Positions 1 through 7,990 of a stretch of DNA of 10,993 bases are shown here, piece after piece (position 1 is the stretch's first letter; each line of letters begins with the position of its first letter). The position numbers and the translations under genes were made by a program. Below the pieces are notes generated by a model. That model was not told the DNA's origin. It did no database searches and was given only the letters and a program-made list of their open reading frames with translations. Source of the stretch: an uncultured Lachnospiraceae bacterium (GTDB lineage Bacteria > Bacillota > Clostridia > Lachnospirales > Lachnospiraceae); contig CAJTLD010000088.1 in assembly GCA_910577065.1 (NCBI GenBank), forward strand, positions 1-10,993, written 5' to 3'.

Positions 1-2674
1 GGCGTTTACTCTTGGAGGAACCGGAGGGGGATTTGCGGATAACCGGCAGGAATTTATGGAACAGATTAAAAACGCCATTTCCGCCTCTCCGGTTCATCAG
101 GTATTAATCGAAAAAAGCGTCAAAGGCTTCAAAGAAATCGAATACGAAGTGATCCGCGACGCCAACGATACGGCGGTCACCGTCTGCAATATGGAAAATT
201 TAGACCCGGTGGGAATTCATACGGGAGATTCTATCGTAGTATGCCCCTCCCAGACCCTGACCAACAAAGAGTATCAGATGCTGCGCAGCAGCGCGCTGAA
301 TATAATCCGTGCGTTGAAAGTGGAGGGAGGCTGCAACGTGCAGTTCGCGCTGGATCCGGGTTCTTTTCGGTATTACCTGATCGAGGTAAATCCGCGCGTT
401 TCCCGTTCCTCGGCGCTTGCATCCAAGGCAACCGGATATCCGATTGCAAGGGTATCGGCAAAAATCAGCGTGGGGATGACGCTGGATGAAATTATGCTGG
501 CCAGTACGCCCGCCTCCTTTGAACCGGCTCTGGATTATATCGTGACAAAAATGCCTCGCTTTCCGTTCGATAAATTTGCGGATGCAGACCCTAAGCTTGG
601 CACGCAGATGAAAGCGACCGGGGAAGTGATGAGCGTGGGCAGAACCTTTGAAGAAAGCCTGTTAAAAGCAATCCGATCTCTGGAAACGGGGGTATATCAT
701 CTGTATATGCCCAAATTTGAAAAAGAAAGTATAAACGCATGTATGGAATATATAAAAAGCGGCACAAATGACAGAATTTTTGCCATTGCGCACTTATTAA
801 GAGCAGGAATGGGCGTATCTGAAATTTCAGGCCAGACCGGGATCGACTGCTTTTTTTTGAACAAAATGAAAGAAATAACCGATCTGGAAACAGAACTGAA
901 AGCTTGTATCGGTGACCGGGAAGCGTTGTATCAGGCAAAGAAAGCAGGCTTTTCCGACTGGGCTGTCGCATGGCTCTGGGAAAAGACCGAAGCAGAGATT
1001 TTTAAACTGCGCCGGACATACGGCATATTTCCGGTTTATAAGATGATAGATACCTGTGCGTCCGAGTTTGAAAGCAGCGTCCCGTATTTTTATTCCACCT
1101 ATGAGCAGGAAAATGAATCGGTAATCGGACATGGAAAGAAAATCGTTGTTCTGGGCTCCGGTCCAATCCGTATCGGCCAGGGGGTGGAATTTGATTATTC
1201 CACGGTACATGCGGTTTGGGCCATCAAAGAAGCCGGATATGAGGCAATCATTATTAATAACAATCCGGAAACCGTTTCTACAGACTATACCACGTCTGAT
1301 AAGCTGTATTTTGAACCGTTATGCACAGAAGACGTGATGAATGTAATTGAGATGGAAAAACCGGATGGGATCCTGGTATCATTGGGCGGCCAGACGGCGA
1401 TCAACCTGGCGAAACCGTTAGAAGAACGAGGGGGGACGATCCTTGGCACAGACTGTGCGGCAATCGAGAAAGCCGAAAACAGGGAAGCTTTTGAAAAGCT
1501 GCTGTCAGAGCTTTCTATCCCGCAGCCCGGGGGTCGGGCTGTGACAAATATAGAAGACGGCGTAAAAGCGGCGGAAGAAATCGGCTACCCGGTACTGGTA
1601 CGTCCAAGCTTCGTACTTGGCGGAAGAGCCATGCAGATCGTGGCAAAAGAAGAGCAGCTGCGCCATTATCTGAAAACAGCCGTGGAAATGGATGAGGAAA
1701 AGCCGGTTCTGGTCGATCAGTACATCTGCGGGAAGGAAGTGGAAATAGACGCCATTTGTGACGGGACGGATGTATTTGTTCCCGGGATTATGGAACTGGT
1801 AGAACGAACCGGCGTCCATTCCGGCGATTCCATCTGCGTATACCCGGCGTTTGGTATTTCAGAAAAGATAAAAGAAACGCTTCTGGATTATACGAAAAAA
1901 CTGGGGATTGGCATCGGCATTGTCGGGCTGTTCAACGTTCAGTTTATCGTGGATAAAGAAGAACATGTATCGGTCATTGAGGTAAACCCGCGTTCTTCAC
2001 GGACCGTACCGTTTTTATCAAAAGCAACCGGATATCCGCTGGCAGATATTGCAGCCAAAGCCATACTTGGAAAGAGCCTGAAAGAGCAGGGCGTTCTGGA
2101 TACCGCACCGAACGAAAAGCAGCGGTGGTATGTAAAAGTACCGGCGTTTTCCTTTGCCAAATTAAACGGTATGGATACATATCTTTCACCGGAGATGAAA
2201 TCCACGGGAGAGGCAATCGGATACGACGGAAAGCTGCACAGGGCAATGTACAAAGCCATGATTGCCGCCGGTATCCGTGTGAAAAATTATGGGACTGTAA
2301 TCGTGACGCTTGCGGATGAGGATAAAGAAGAAGCCCTTCCTTTGATCCGGCGCTTTTATGAGATGGGCTTTCACATCGAAGCAACCTCGCTTACGGGAGA
2401 GTATCTGAACGGGCATGGGATCCGTACCCGCGTACTCGGTAAGCCGTCGGAGGGCAGCAGCCAAATCCTGGATGCAATCCGGGCCGGGTATGTCAGCTAT
2501 GTCATCAATACCCGTGCGATTCTTTCCGGCATTCATTACGAAGACGGCGCGGCAATCCGGAGAACGGCGGCGCAGAACAATATTACAATGCTTTCCTCAC
2601 TGGATACGGTAAAGGTGCTTTTAGACGTGCTGGAGGAAGTGACCGTAGGAGTGTCCCCGATAGGAGCGGAATAA
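1..2674 (+). CDS. carB: Carbamoyl-phosphate synthase large subunit, 5' end cut by window edge
   Basis: The open frame enters from base 2 and runs to a TAA at 2672-2674, giving about 890 residues of a protein usually near 1,070, so roughly the first 175 are outside the window. CarB uses ammonia from CarA-bound glutamine, bicarbonate and two ATP to make carbamoyl phosphate for pyrimidine and arginine synthesis. The first ATP-grasp half is recognised by AFTLGGTGGGF at the very start, HTGDSIVV and EVNPRVSRSSALASKATGYP. The second half begins near base 1137 with VVLGSGPIRIGQGVEFDYS and carries GGRAMQIV, HSGDSICVYP and EVNPRSSRTVPFLSKATGYP. The C-terminal MGS-like allosteric domain starts near base 2290 and keeps the GKPSEG and INT motifs. 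No frameshift is seen. The internal ATG at 56 is not a start, because homology continues upstream of it. carA is expected just outside the window. No clear terminator follows. Confidence 0.97.
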   Translation, partial: AFTLGGTGGGFADNRQEFMEQIKNAISASPVHQVLIEKSVKGFKEIEYEVIRDANDTAVTVCNMENLDPVGIHTGDSIVVCPSQTLTNKEYQMLRSSALNIIRALKVEGGCNVQFALDPGSFRYYLIEVNPRVSRSSALASKATGYPIARVSAKISVGMTLDEIMLASTPASFEPALDYIVTKMPRFPFDKFADADPKLGTQMKATGEVMSVGRTFEESLLKAIRSLETGVYHLYMPKFEKESINACMEYIKSGTNDRIFAIAHLLRAGMGVSEISGQTGIDCFFLNKMKEITDLETELKACIGDREALYQAKKAGFSDWAVAWLWEKTEAEIFKLRRTYGIFPVYKMIDTCASEFESSVPYFYSTYEQENESVIGHGKKIVVLGSGPIRIGQGVEFDYSTVHAVWAIKEAGYEAIIINNNPETVSTDYTTSDKLYFEPLCTEDVMNVIEMEKPDGILVSLGGQTAINLAKPLEERGGTILGTDCAAIEKAENREAFEKLLSELSIPQPGGRAVTNIEDGVKAAEEIGYPVLVRPSFVLGGRAMQIVAKEEQLRHYLKTAVEMDEEKPVLVDQYICGKEVEIDAICDGTDVFVPGIMELVERTGVHSGDSICVYPAFGISEKIKETLLDYTKKLGIGIGIVGLFNVQFIVDKEEHVSVIEVNPRSSRTVPFLSKATGYPLADIAAKAILGKSLKEQGVLDTAPNEKQRWYVKVPAFSFAKLNGMDTYLSPEMKSTGEAIGYDGKLHRAMYKAMIAAGIRVKNYGTVIVTLADEDKEEALPLIRRFYEMGFHIEATSLTGEYLNGHGIRTRVLGKPSEGSSQILDAIRAGYVSYVINTRAILSGIHYEDGAAIRRTAAQNNITMLSSLDTVKVLLDVLEEVTVGVSPIGAE

Positions 2675-2718
2675 TGTAAACACGCAACAGTTCAGCCTTT
2701 TGGATTCCCTGCCCGTTC

Positions 2719-2746
2719 TTGACATTTTTACGCAAAGTATTATGAT
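2719..2746 (+). promoter_or_regulatory. Sigma-A promoter of the RpiR-family regulator gene
   Basis: A perfect -35 TTGACA lies at 2719-2724 and a -10 TATGAT at 2741-2746, with 16 bp between. It sits in the 111-bp gap after carB and about 40 bp upstream of the regulator start, so the gene probably has its own transcript. An interrupted palindrome, ATGAT-a-ATCAT at 2742-2752, overlaps the -10 and could be an autoregulatory site; this is speculative because it is short and AT-rich. Confidence 0.75.
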
Positions 2747-2773
2747 AATCATGTGTATGAAAAAAAGTTTCGC

Positions 2774-2780
2774 AAGGAGG
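2774..2780 (+). promoter_or_regulatory. Ribosome binding site that fixes the regulator start
   Basis: AAGGAGG ends 5 nt before the ATG at 2786. An in-frame ATG at 2753 would add 11 residues but has no Shine-Dalgarno sequence and lies almost on the expected transcription start, so 2786 is preferred. Confidence 0.85.
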
Positions 2781-2785
2781 ACAGT

Positions 2786-3637
2786 ATGGAAAAACAACAA
2801 TCTGTAATAGACACTATCCATGTCTTATATGACTCTTTTTTCGAACAGGAGAAAAAAATTGCCGACTATATTATGAAAAACCACAAGGACGCCGTAAATC
2901 TGACGATCAGCGAACTGGCGGAAGCCTGTGGGACAAGCGTAGCCACGATTTCGCGTTTTTGCCGCAAATGCAACGTAGGGGGATTTCATCATCTGAAAAT
3001 CGCGCTGGCAAAGGAAATCTCAGAGAGCGGGAGAAGCGTCCCGGTTTCAAACCATATTTCCAGAACGCAAATCGGGCAGTCGCTGCAGAACATCCTGGCA
3101 AATAAAATAGAAGAGTTAAAACAGACGGTTTCCCTGATCAATGAAGAGCAGCTGGACGCCGTCTTAGAGTGCATCCGCCATGCCGGAGTGGTGCAGTTCG
3201 TCGCGGTAGGCAATACCATCCCGGTTGCGCTGGACGGGGCGTTTAAATTAAATGAAATCGGCATCCGCGCGGTAGCCGGCACCATTTGGGAAACGCAGCT
3301 TGCGTTTTCGCTTACGCTGAAAAAGGGGGATGTTTTAATCGCAATATCCAATTCCGGGGAATCCAGACAGGTGGCGAAGATGGTGCAGGCGGCAAACGAA
3401 AAAGGGGCGACCACAGTCGGGATTACAAATAATCCGAAATCCTCCATCGGGGAGAGCGTGGATTACCATATCCAGACGGCGACGCGTGAAAAGCTCTTTT
3501 TAAATGAGATTTGTTTTTCGCGCGTTTCGGCAATGACCGTGATGGAGATTTTTTACCTGTTTCTGACGGTGGATCAGAAGGAGCGGTATGAACGGATCCG
3601 GGAGTACGAAAGCATGATTGCAGATGAAAAGGTTTGA
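2786..3637 (+). CDS. MurR/RpiR-family transcriptional regulator (HTH + SIS)
   Basis: This 283-residue protein has the size and layout of RpiR-family regulators. Residues 1-75 form the HTH_6-type DNA-binding domain, with the helix-turn-helix around 40-62 (ISELAEACGTSVATISRFCR). Residues about 128-258 form a SIS domain, the fold that binds phosphosugars in isomerases and in this family; its core motif ISNSGES is at 187-193. The usual glycine-serine loop at the front of the SIS fold reads AVGNTIPVALD here, so the ligand pocket may differ from the typical one. Family members sense sugar phosphates or amino-sugar phosphates and act as repressors or activators. Its own promoter and strong ribosome binding site precede it. 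The nearest sugar operon is the fruA cluster, 2.4 kb downstream behind a chemoreceptor gene, so that operon is a plausible but unproven target. Family assignment is firm; ligand and target are unknown. Confidence 0.93.
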   Translation: MEKQQSVIDTIHVLYDSFFEQEKKIADYIMKNHKDAVNLTISELAEACGTSVATISRFCRKCNVGGFHHLKIALAKEISESGRSVPVSNHISRTQIGQSLQNILANKIEELKQTVSLINEEQLDAVLECIRHAGVVQFVAVGNTIPVALDGAFKLNEIGIRAVAGTIWETQLAFSLTLKKGDVLIAISNSGESRQVAKMVQAANEKGATTVGITNNPKSSIGESVDYHIQTATREKLFLNEICFSRVSAMTVMEIFYLFLTVDQKERYERIREYESMIADEKV

Positions 3638-3682
3638 ACGAAAATACGTGCAATTTTCAGGAAAATTCTGGGTCGGAAACAT

Positions 3683-3712
3683 TTGACAGGTGGGAAGAAT
3701 GCCTTTTATAAT
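3683..3712 (+). promoter_or_regulatory. Sigma-A promoter of the chemoreceptor gene
   Basis: A consensus TTGACA at 3683-3688 and a consensus TATAAT at 3707-3712 are separated by 18 bp. Both hexamers match perfectly, so strong transcription is expected. Initiation near 3719 would leave a leader of about 65 nt before the ATG at 3785. It does not resemble a SigD/sigma-28 motility promoter. Confidence 0.85.
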
Positions 3713-3724
3713 AAAAAGAAAAAC

Positions 3725-3760
3725 GGTTGGATCAGTCGCAGAAAAAACTGTATTTCAACC
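3725..3760 (+). other. Two-tier hairpin in the chemoreceptor leader
   Basis: The outer arms GGTTG (3725-3729) and CAACC (3756-3760) enclose a second pair CAGT (3733-3736) and ACTG (3747-3750), with a 10-nt loop. The structure starts a few bases after the predicted transcription start and ends 8 nt before the Shine-Dalgarno AGGAGG (3769-3774). It could stabilise the mRNA 5' end or be a binding site. It does not match a cyclic-di-GMP riboswitch that I can recognise. Confidence 0.4.
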
Positions 3761-3784
3761 ATGTGATCAGGAGGGAACTTTGAA

Positions 3785-5758
3785 ATGAAAAGCATTCGGA
3801 CCAAAATCAATGTATGTCTTATTCTGACTGTCCTGATAGGATTAGTCGTATCCGGAGTGTTTAGCATCGCGCAAAACTACAGCAACACCATGTCTACGGT
3901 AAAGCAGATGATGAGCCAGACGGCCGTCTTAGCGGCGGGACGCGCACAGCAGGAGTTGAGGTCATATAAGAATGTCGTTATGGAGGTAGGGTGTATTTCA
4001 CAGCTGTCCGACCCGGATGTGCCGGTGGAGGAAAAGCAGGGGATTATTGACGAACGCGTTTCCATGCACGGGTTTCAGAGGGGAAATATTATCGGCGCGG
4101 ACGGTATCAGTATTTTTGACGGAAATGATTATTCCGACCGGGAATATGTACGTCAGGCCATGCAGGGAAATGTGTTTGTATCGGAGCCGTTGATCAGCAA
4201 GGTTACGGGAGCGCTGTCCATTATGGTGGCAGCGCCTCTGTATGCAGAGGGAGACGCCCAAAAATCCATTGTCGGCGTGGTTTATTTTGTCCCGCAGGAA
4301 ACCTTTTTGAACGATATTGTTTCGGCTATTCAGATTGGGAAAAACAGCAGGGCGTATATGATTAATAAATCCGGCGGCACCATTGCCGATATCACGCTCG
4401 AAACGATTACCGTGCAAAATATAGAAGAGGAGGCGAAAGAAAACGCTTCCCTGAACGAATTGGCGGCAATCCACGCCCGGATGCGCGAGGGAGAAAACGG
4501 ATTCGGAAGCTATGTAAGCGAAGGGCATAAAATGTTTGCGGCTTATGCGCCTGTGGCGGATACGGACGGCTGGAGCATTGCGGTCACTGCGCCGCAGATC
4601 AACTACCTGGCATCCACGCGGGACGCAATGGTGATTAACATTGTGGTGATTGTGATTTCCATGCTGCTTTCCGTTGTGGTCGCCCTGGTTTTGGCGCGCA
4701 ATATCGGTATGCCGATGAAGGCCTGCGTCAACCGGATGAAGCTGCTTGTAGAAGGGGATTTGGATACGCCCATGCCGCGGATTACCAACAAGGACGAAAC
4801 AGGCGCGCTTGTCAAATCGACGGAGTCTTTGGTAGAGGGGCTGCGTATTGTGATTGGGGACATCAGCTTTCTGTTAAATGAAATGGCAAATCAGAATCTG
4901 GACGTCCATACGGAACATGAAGAGGTTTATGTCGGCAGTTTCCGGGATATTTTGATTTCCATGCGCCATATGAAAGAAGAACTGAGCGACGCCGTGCGCC
5001 AGGTCAACCATTCTGCCAAGGGCGTGGCAAGCGCGAGCAGCCAGCTGTCCACAAGCGCGCAGACGCTGAGCCAGGGCACTACGGAACAGGCCAGTTCCGT
5101 ACAGGAATTGGCGGCGCGCATCAGCATGATTTCCGAAGAGGTGAAAAGCACGGCGAGCGGGGCGTTAGACGTCAGAAGCCAGACGCACCAGACCGGTGAA
5201 AAAGTAACCCTGTGCAATCAGAAAATGCAGAATCTGGTAGACGCCATGGAACGGATCCGGAGCAGTTCCGAGGAGATTGGCAAGATTCTTAAGACAATAG
5301 ACGATATTGCATTCCAGACGAATATCCTTGCGCTGAACGCGGCGGTAGAGGCAGCCAGGGCCGGCGAAGCGGGGAAGGGATTTGCAGTGGTTGCGGAGGA
5401 AGTCCGCGATCTGGCCGGCAAGTCTGCGCAGGCCGCTCAAAGCACGTCGGAGCTTGTTTCCCATTCGGAGGAAGCGGTACATATGGGGACGGAAATCGCA
5501 AAGAATACGGCCGACGTTCTGCTTGGCGTCGTAGAGAGCATTCAGTCCGTAGTAGATGCTATTGACCATATCGCTGTCGTTTCCAACGAGCAGTCCGAGT
5601 CGGTAGAGCAGGTTTCCGAGGGGATCAATCAGATTTCTGCCGTTGTGCAGAGCAACAGCCAGACTGCGGAGGAGGGCGCGGCCGCAAGCCAGCAGCTTTC
5701 CGCCGAAGCCGCCTGTCTGAAGGATTTGGTGGATCAGTTTACACTTGCTTCCAAATAA
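3785..5758 (+). CDS. Methyl-accepting chemotaxis protein with periplasmic-type Cache sensor
   Basis: This 657-residue transmembrane chemoreceptor would control the CheA kinase in response to an external ligand. TM1 is residues 9-30 and TM2 about 281-304. The extracytoplasmic region between them (31-280) looks like a double Cache (dCache_1) domain, with [20 protein letters not shown] and VAAPLY typical of that fold. A HAMP domain follows at 304-357. Residues 358-405 look like a second HAMP-like unit (NQNLDV...[17 protein letters not shown]). The coiled-coil signalling domain fills 405-657, and its conserved hairpin tip is at about 505-545 ([20 protein letters not shown], then [14 protein letters not shown]). 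No CheW/CheR-binding pentapeptide tail is seen. The start is supported by AGGAGG at 3769-3774. It has its own promoter and terminator, so it is a single-gene unit between the RpiR-type regulator and the sugar PTS operon. The ligand is not identifiable by eye; a sugar is possible from context. Confidence 0.95.
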   Translation: MKSIRTKINVCLILTVLIGLVVSGVFSIAQNYSNTMSTVKQMMSQTAVLAAGRAQQELRSYKNVVMEVGCISQLSDPDVPVEEKQGIIDERVSMHGFQRGNIIGADGISIFDGNDYSDREYVRQAMQGNVFVSEPLISKVTGALSIMVAAPLYAEGDAQKSIVGVVYFVPQETFLNDIVSAIQIGKNSRAYMINKSGGTIADITLETITVQNIEEEAKENASLNELAAIHARMREGENGFGSYVSEGHKMFAAYAPVADTDGWSIAVTAPQINYLASTRDAMVINIVVIVISMLLSVVVALVLARNIGMPMKACVNRMKLLVEGDLDTPMPRITNKDETGALVKSTESLVEGLRIVIGDISFLLNEMANQNLDVHTEHEEVYVGSFRDILISMRHMKEELSDAVRQVNHSAKGVASASSQLSTSAQTLSQGTTEQASSVQELAARISMISEEVKSTASGALDVRSQTHQTGEKVTLCNQKMQNLVDAMERIRSSSEEIGKILKTIDDIAFQTNILALNAAVEAARAGEAGKGFAVVAEEVRDLAGKSAQAAQSTSELVSHSEEAVHMGTEIAKNTADVLLGVVESIQSVVDAIDHIAVVSNEQSESVEQVSEGINQISAVVQSNSQTAEEGAAASQQLSAEAACLKDLVDQFTLASK

Positions 5759-5769
5759 TGTCGGTACGG

Positions 5770-5811
5770 GCAGGAACCAGACCTGAAAAAGGGAGGGTTC
5801 CTGCTTTTTTT
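5770..5811 (+). terminator. Intrinsic terminator of the chemoreceptor gene
   Basis: The arms GCAGGAACC (5770-5778) and GGTTCCTGC (5796-5804) form a perfect 9-bp stem with a 17-nt loop, followed directly by seven T residues (5805-5811). It begins 11 bp after the stop codon and separates this gene from the PTS operon. Confidence 0.92.
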
Positions 5812-5822
5812 GTCCTCTTTTC

Positions 5823-5843
5823 GCAGGGCTTTTACTGCCCTGC
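5823..5843 (+). repeat. Perfect 7-bp inverted repeat after the terminator
   Basis: GCAGGGC (5823-5829) and GCCCTGC (5837-5843) flank the loop TTTTACT. TGTC (5811-5814) and GACA (5847-5850) could extend it as an outer stem. There is no T-run on either strand, so it is not a standard terminator. It may be a backup hairpin or protein site; its role is unknown. Confidence 0.5.
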
Positions 5844-5874
5844 AAAGACATTCTTATACAAAGTAAACAAAAAA

Positions 5875-5888
5875 ACGTTCCGGAACGT
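5875..5888 (+). repeat. Perfect 14-bp palindrome upstream of the fruA promoter
   Basis: ACGTTCCGGAACGT is its own reverse complement and is flanked by seven A on the left and, after ATC, five T on the right. It lies 60 bp upstream of the -35 of the fruA promoter. Its full symmetry and position fit a binding site for a dimeric regulator. As RNA it could also fold as a short hairpin followed by a T-rich run, a weak second terminator for the chemoreceptor transcript. Confidence 0.55.
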
Positions 5889-5947
5889 ATCTTTTTCGGT
5901 GTAAATTTGTGTCTTTTGTAGAAAAATAATTTTCGCATAAAACATAA

Positions 5948-5976
5948 TTGACAAAAAATATTTTTGTGCTTATACT
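5948..5976 (+). promoter_or_regulatory. fruA: Sigma-A promoter of the fruA operon
   Basis: TTGACA at 5948-5953 and TATACT at 5971-5976 are separated by exactly 17 bp, in a strongly AT-rich stretch. Transcription would start near 5983, leaving a leader of about 70 nt before the fruA start. It is the only good promoter seen upstream of the four genes that follow, so it probably drives them as one unit. Confidence 0.82.
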
Positions 5977-5992
5977 TTAGATAACAAAAATA
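5951..5992 (+). promoter_or_regulatory. Candidate operator: three ACAAAAA half-sites around the fruA promoter
   Basis: ACAAAAA occurs at 5951-5957 and 5984-5990, and its inverse TTTTTGT at 5961-5967. The first and second copies make a tight inverted pair between -35 and -10. The second and third make an inverted repeat with 9-bp arms, TATTTTTGT (5959-5967) and ACAAAAATA (5984-5992), straddling the -10. The two direct copies are 33 bp apart, about three helical turns. A regulator bound here would block RNA polymerase. AT-richness makes chance matches likelier, so this is a candidate only. Confidence 0.4.
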
Positions 5993-6006
5993 AATATCGC
6001 GATATT
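5993..6006 (+). promoter_or_regulatory. Perfect 14-bp palindrome just downstream of the fruA transcription start
   Basis: AATATCGCGATATT is fully self-complementary and lies about 10-24 bp after the predicted transcription start, directly next to the ACAAAAA inverted repeat. This is a classic roadblock-repressor position. The TCGCGA core in an otherwise AT-only stretch stands out. The binding protein is unknown; the SIS-domain regulator encoded at 2786-3637 is one candidate. Confidence 0.5.
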
Positions 6007-6042
6007 AAATTTAAAGAAAACTATTTACGCAAAAAGGAGAAT

Positions 6043-6048
6043 GGAGGG
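6043..6048 (+). promoter_or_regulatory. Ribosome binding site that fixes the fruA start
   Basis: GGAGGG lies 7 nt before the ATG at 6056. The in-frame ATG at 6041 overlaps this site, and the purine run before it (AAGGAG, 6034-6039) is only one base away, too close. Known EIIFru proteins start with an MRI-like sequence, as here from 6056. Confidence 0.8.
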
Positions 6049-6055
6049 CATAGTA

Positions 6056-7990
6056 ATGAGGATTCACGACTTACTGAACAAACAGGCAATCGACTTGAAT
6101 GCCAGTGTTTCTTCCAAGATGGAAGTAATCGATCATATGACGGGGCTGATGGAGCGTGCCGGAAACCTGTATGACAGGGCAGGCTACAAAAAAGGGGTTT
6201 TGGCGCGTGAAGAAGAGGGAACGACCGGTATCGGGGAAGGGATCGCAATTCCGCACGCAAGGTGCGCGGCAGTTAAGCGTGCCGGGCTTGCCGCAATGGT
6301 AGTAAAAGAAGGGGTGGATTACGAAGCGCTCGACGACGAGCCGGTGGAGCTTGTTTTTATGATTGCGGCGCCCGAGGGCGGCGGGAATGTACATATGGAC
6401 GCGCTTTCGAGGCTGTCTACCATGTTAATGGATACGGAATTTAAGGAACTGCTGCTTTCGGCAAAGTCGTCGGAGGAATTTTTGCGGATCATAGACGAAA
6501 AAGACGACGAGCTGGACGGGAAGAAAAAGCAGAGAGCCATAGAGGCTTCCAAAGACGGGTACCGGGTGCTGGCGGTTACGGCGTGCCCGACCGGGATTGC
6601 GCATACGTTTATGGCGGCGGAAAGCCTGGAGCAGAAGGGGAAGGAACTGGGGATTCCGATCAAAGTAGAAACGCAGGGAGCGGACGGCGCAAAAAATGTG
6701 CTGACGGCGGAAGAAATCAAAGCGGCCGAATGTATCCTGATCGCGGCGGATAAGAAAGTAGATTTGGCGCGGTTTGACGGCAAACCATTGATTAGCACAA
6801 AGGTAGCGGACGGGATCCACAAGGCGCAGGAGCTATTGCAGAGGGCGGTATCAGGGGAAGCGCCCATATACCGCCATGCGGGGGCTGCGGCAGGCGGCGC
6901 GGACGCGCAGGAATGCGAAGAGCAGGAGAACGCCGGGCGCAGGATTTATAAAAACCTGATGAACGGGGTTTCCCATATGCTGCCGTTTGTCATCGGCGGC
7001 GGAATTTTAATCGCGCTGGCATTTTTACTGGACGATTACAGTATTGACCCGGCAAATTTCGGAAAAAATACGCCTGTTGCGGCTTATTTTAAAACGATTG
7101 GCGAACTGTCCTTCGGCATGATGCTTCCGGTGCTTTCCGGCTATATTGCCATGAGTATCGCGGACCGGCCGGGCCTTGCGGTGGGCTTTGTCGGCGGCCT
7201 GGTGGCAAAAGCGGGCGCTACCTTTTCCAATCCGGCGGGCGGCGAGGTAAACGCAGGCTTTTTGGGCGCGTTGTTTGCGGGTTTTGCGGCAGGTTATCTG
7301 GTGCTGGCGTTAAAAAAAGCGACGTCAAAGTTCCCGCAGTCACTTGCGAGCGTGCGGCCGATGATTATTTACCCGGTGTTTGGGATTTTAAGCGGCGCGG
7401 CGGTGACAACACTCATAAACCCGCTGATGGGGATCATCAATGACGGCCTGACGGGCGCGCTGAACAGCATGCACGGAACCAGCCGGGTTTTGCTTGGAAT
7501 TGTCATTGCCGGGATGCAGTCAGTGGATATGGGCGGCCCGGTGAATAAGACCTCTTATGTATTTGCGACTTCACAGCTTGCGGAAGGGAATTTTGAGATT
7601 ATGGCGGCCGTGATGGCGGGCGGTATGATTCCGCCGCTTGTTATCGCGCTTTGCACGACGTTTTTTAAAAACCGTTTTACGAAAAAAGAACGGGAATCGG
7701 GGCTTGTAAATTATCTGCTGGGTCTTTCGTATATTACCGAGGGCGTCATTCCGTTTGCGGCAAGCGATCCGCTCCGCGTCATTCCTTCCTGCATTGCGGG
7801 TTCGGCCGTAACGGGCGGTTTGTCTATGTTTTTCGGCTGTACGCTGCGTGCGCCGCACGGCGGGATTTTCGTACTGCCGACAATCGGAAATCCGCTTGCC
7901 TATGCGGCGGCAATCCTGATTGGAGCGGTTTTTGGCTGCCTGATTTTAGCCGTTTTGAAAAAACCGATAAGGGAAGGGGAAGCAGAATGA
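6056..7990 (+). CDS. fruA: PTS fructose-type transporter, EIIABC fusion
   Basis: This 644-residue membrane protein imports a sugar while phosphorylating it; fructose-family members give the 1-phosphate from fructose. Phosphate passes from HPr to EIIA, EIIB and then the sugar. EIIA fills residues 1-150, with the phosphorylated histidine at H67 in GIAIPHAR. EIIB is about 168-265, with the phosphocysteine C177 in TACPTGIAHTFMAAE. A linker rich in Ala, Gly and Glu (266-295) leads to EIIC from about 297 to the end, a multi-spanning domain carrying GVSHMLPFVIGGGILIA, SIADRPGLAVGFVGG and MGGPVNKTSYVF. Length and domain order match Gram-positive FruA. Its stop overlaps the next start by four bases (ATGA), indicating translational coupling. 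The family is sure. Fructose is the default substrate, but tagatose or another ketose cannot be excluded given the extra genes in the operon. Confidence 0.95.
   Translation: MRIHDLLNKQAIDLNASVSSKMEVIDHMTGLMERAGNLYDRAGYKKGVLAREEEGTTGIGEGIAIPHARCAAVKRAGLAAMVVKEGVDYEALDDEPVELVFMIAAPEGGGNVHMDALSRLSTMLMDTEFKELLLSAKSSEEFLRIIDEKDDELDGKKKQRAIEASKDGYRVLAVTACPTGIAHTFMAAESLEQKGKELGIPIKVETQGADGAKNVLTAEEIKAAECILIAADKKVDLARFDGKPLISTKVADGIHKAQELLQRAVSGEAPIYRHAGAAAGGADAQECEEQENAGRRIYKNLMNGVSHMLPFVIGGGILIALAFLLDDYSIDPANFGKNTPVAAYFKTIGELSFGMMLPVLSGYIAMSIADRPGLAVGFVGGLVAKAGATFSNPAGGEVNAGFLGALFAGFAAGYLVLALKKATSKFPQSLASVRPMIIYPVFGILSGAAVTTLINPLMGIINDGLTGALNSMHGTSRVLLGIVIAGMQSVDMGGPVNKTSYVFATSQLAEGNFEIMAAVMAGGMIPPLVIALCTTFFKNRFTKKERESGLVNYLLGLSYITEGVIPFAASDPLRVIPSCIAGSAVTGGLSMFFGCTLRAPHGGIFVLPTIGNPLAYAAAILIGAVFGCLILAVLKKPIREGEAE

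Noticed and set aside
3652..3667. AATTTTC/GAAAATT inverted repeat after the regulator gene, as a possible terminator
   Set aside because: The stem is short and A/T-rich, the loop very small, and no T-run follows.
5165..5938. A long minus-strand open frame (257 codons) opposite the chemoreceptor
   Set aside because: It is antisense to well-conserved signalling-domain codons, has no ribosome binding site or recognisable domain, and runs through the terminator and into the fruA promoter region.
6319..6867. A 182-codon minus-strand frame opposite fruA
   Set aside because: The product is Ser/Ala-rich low-complexity, as expected from the complement of GC-rich coding DNA, and it lies wholly within the EIIA/EIIB coding region.
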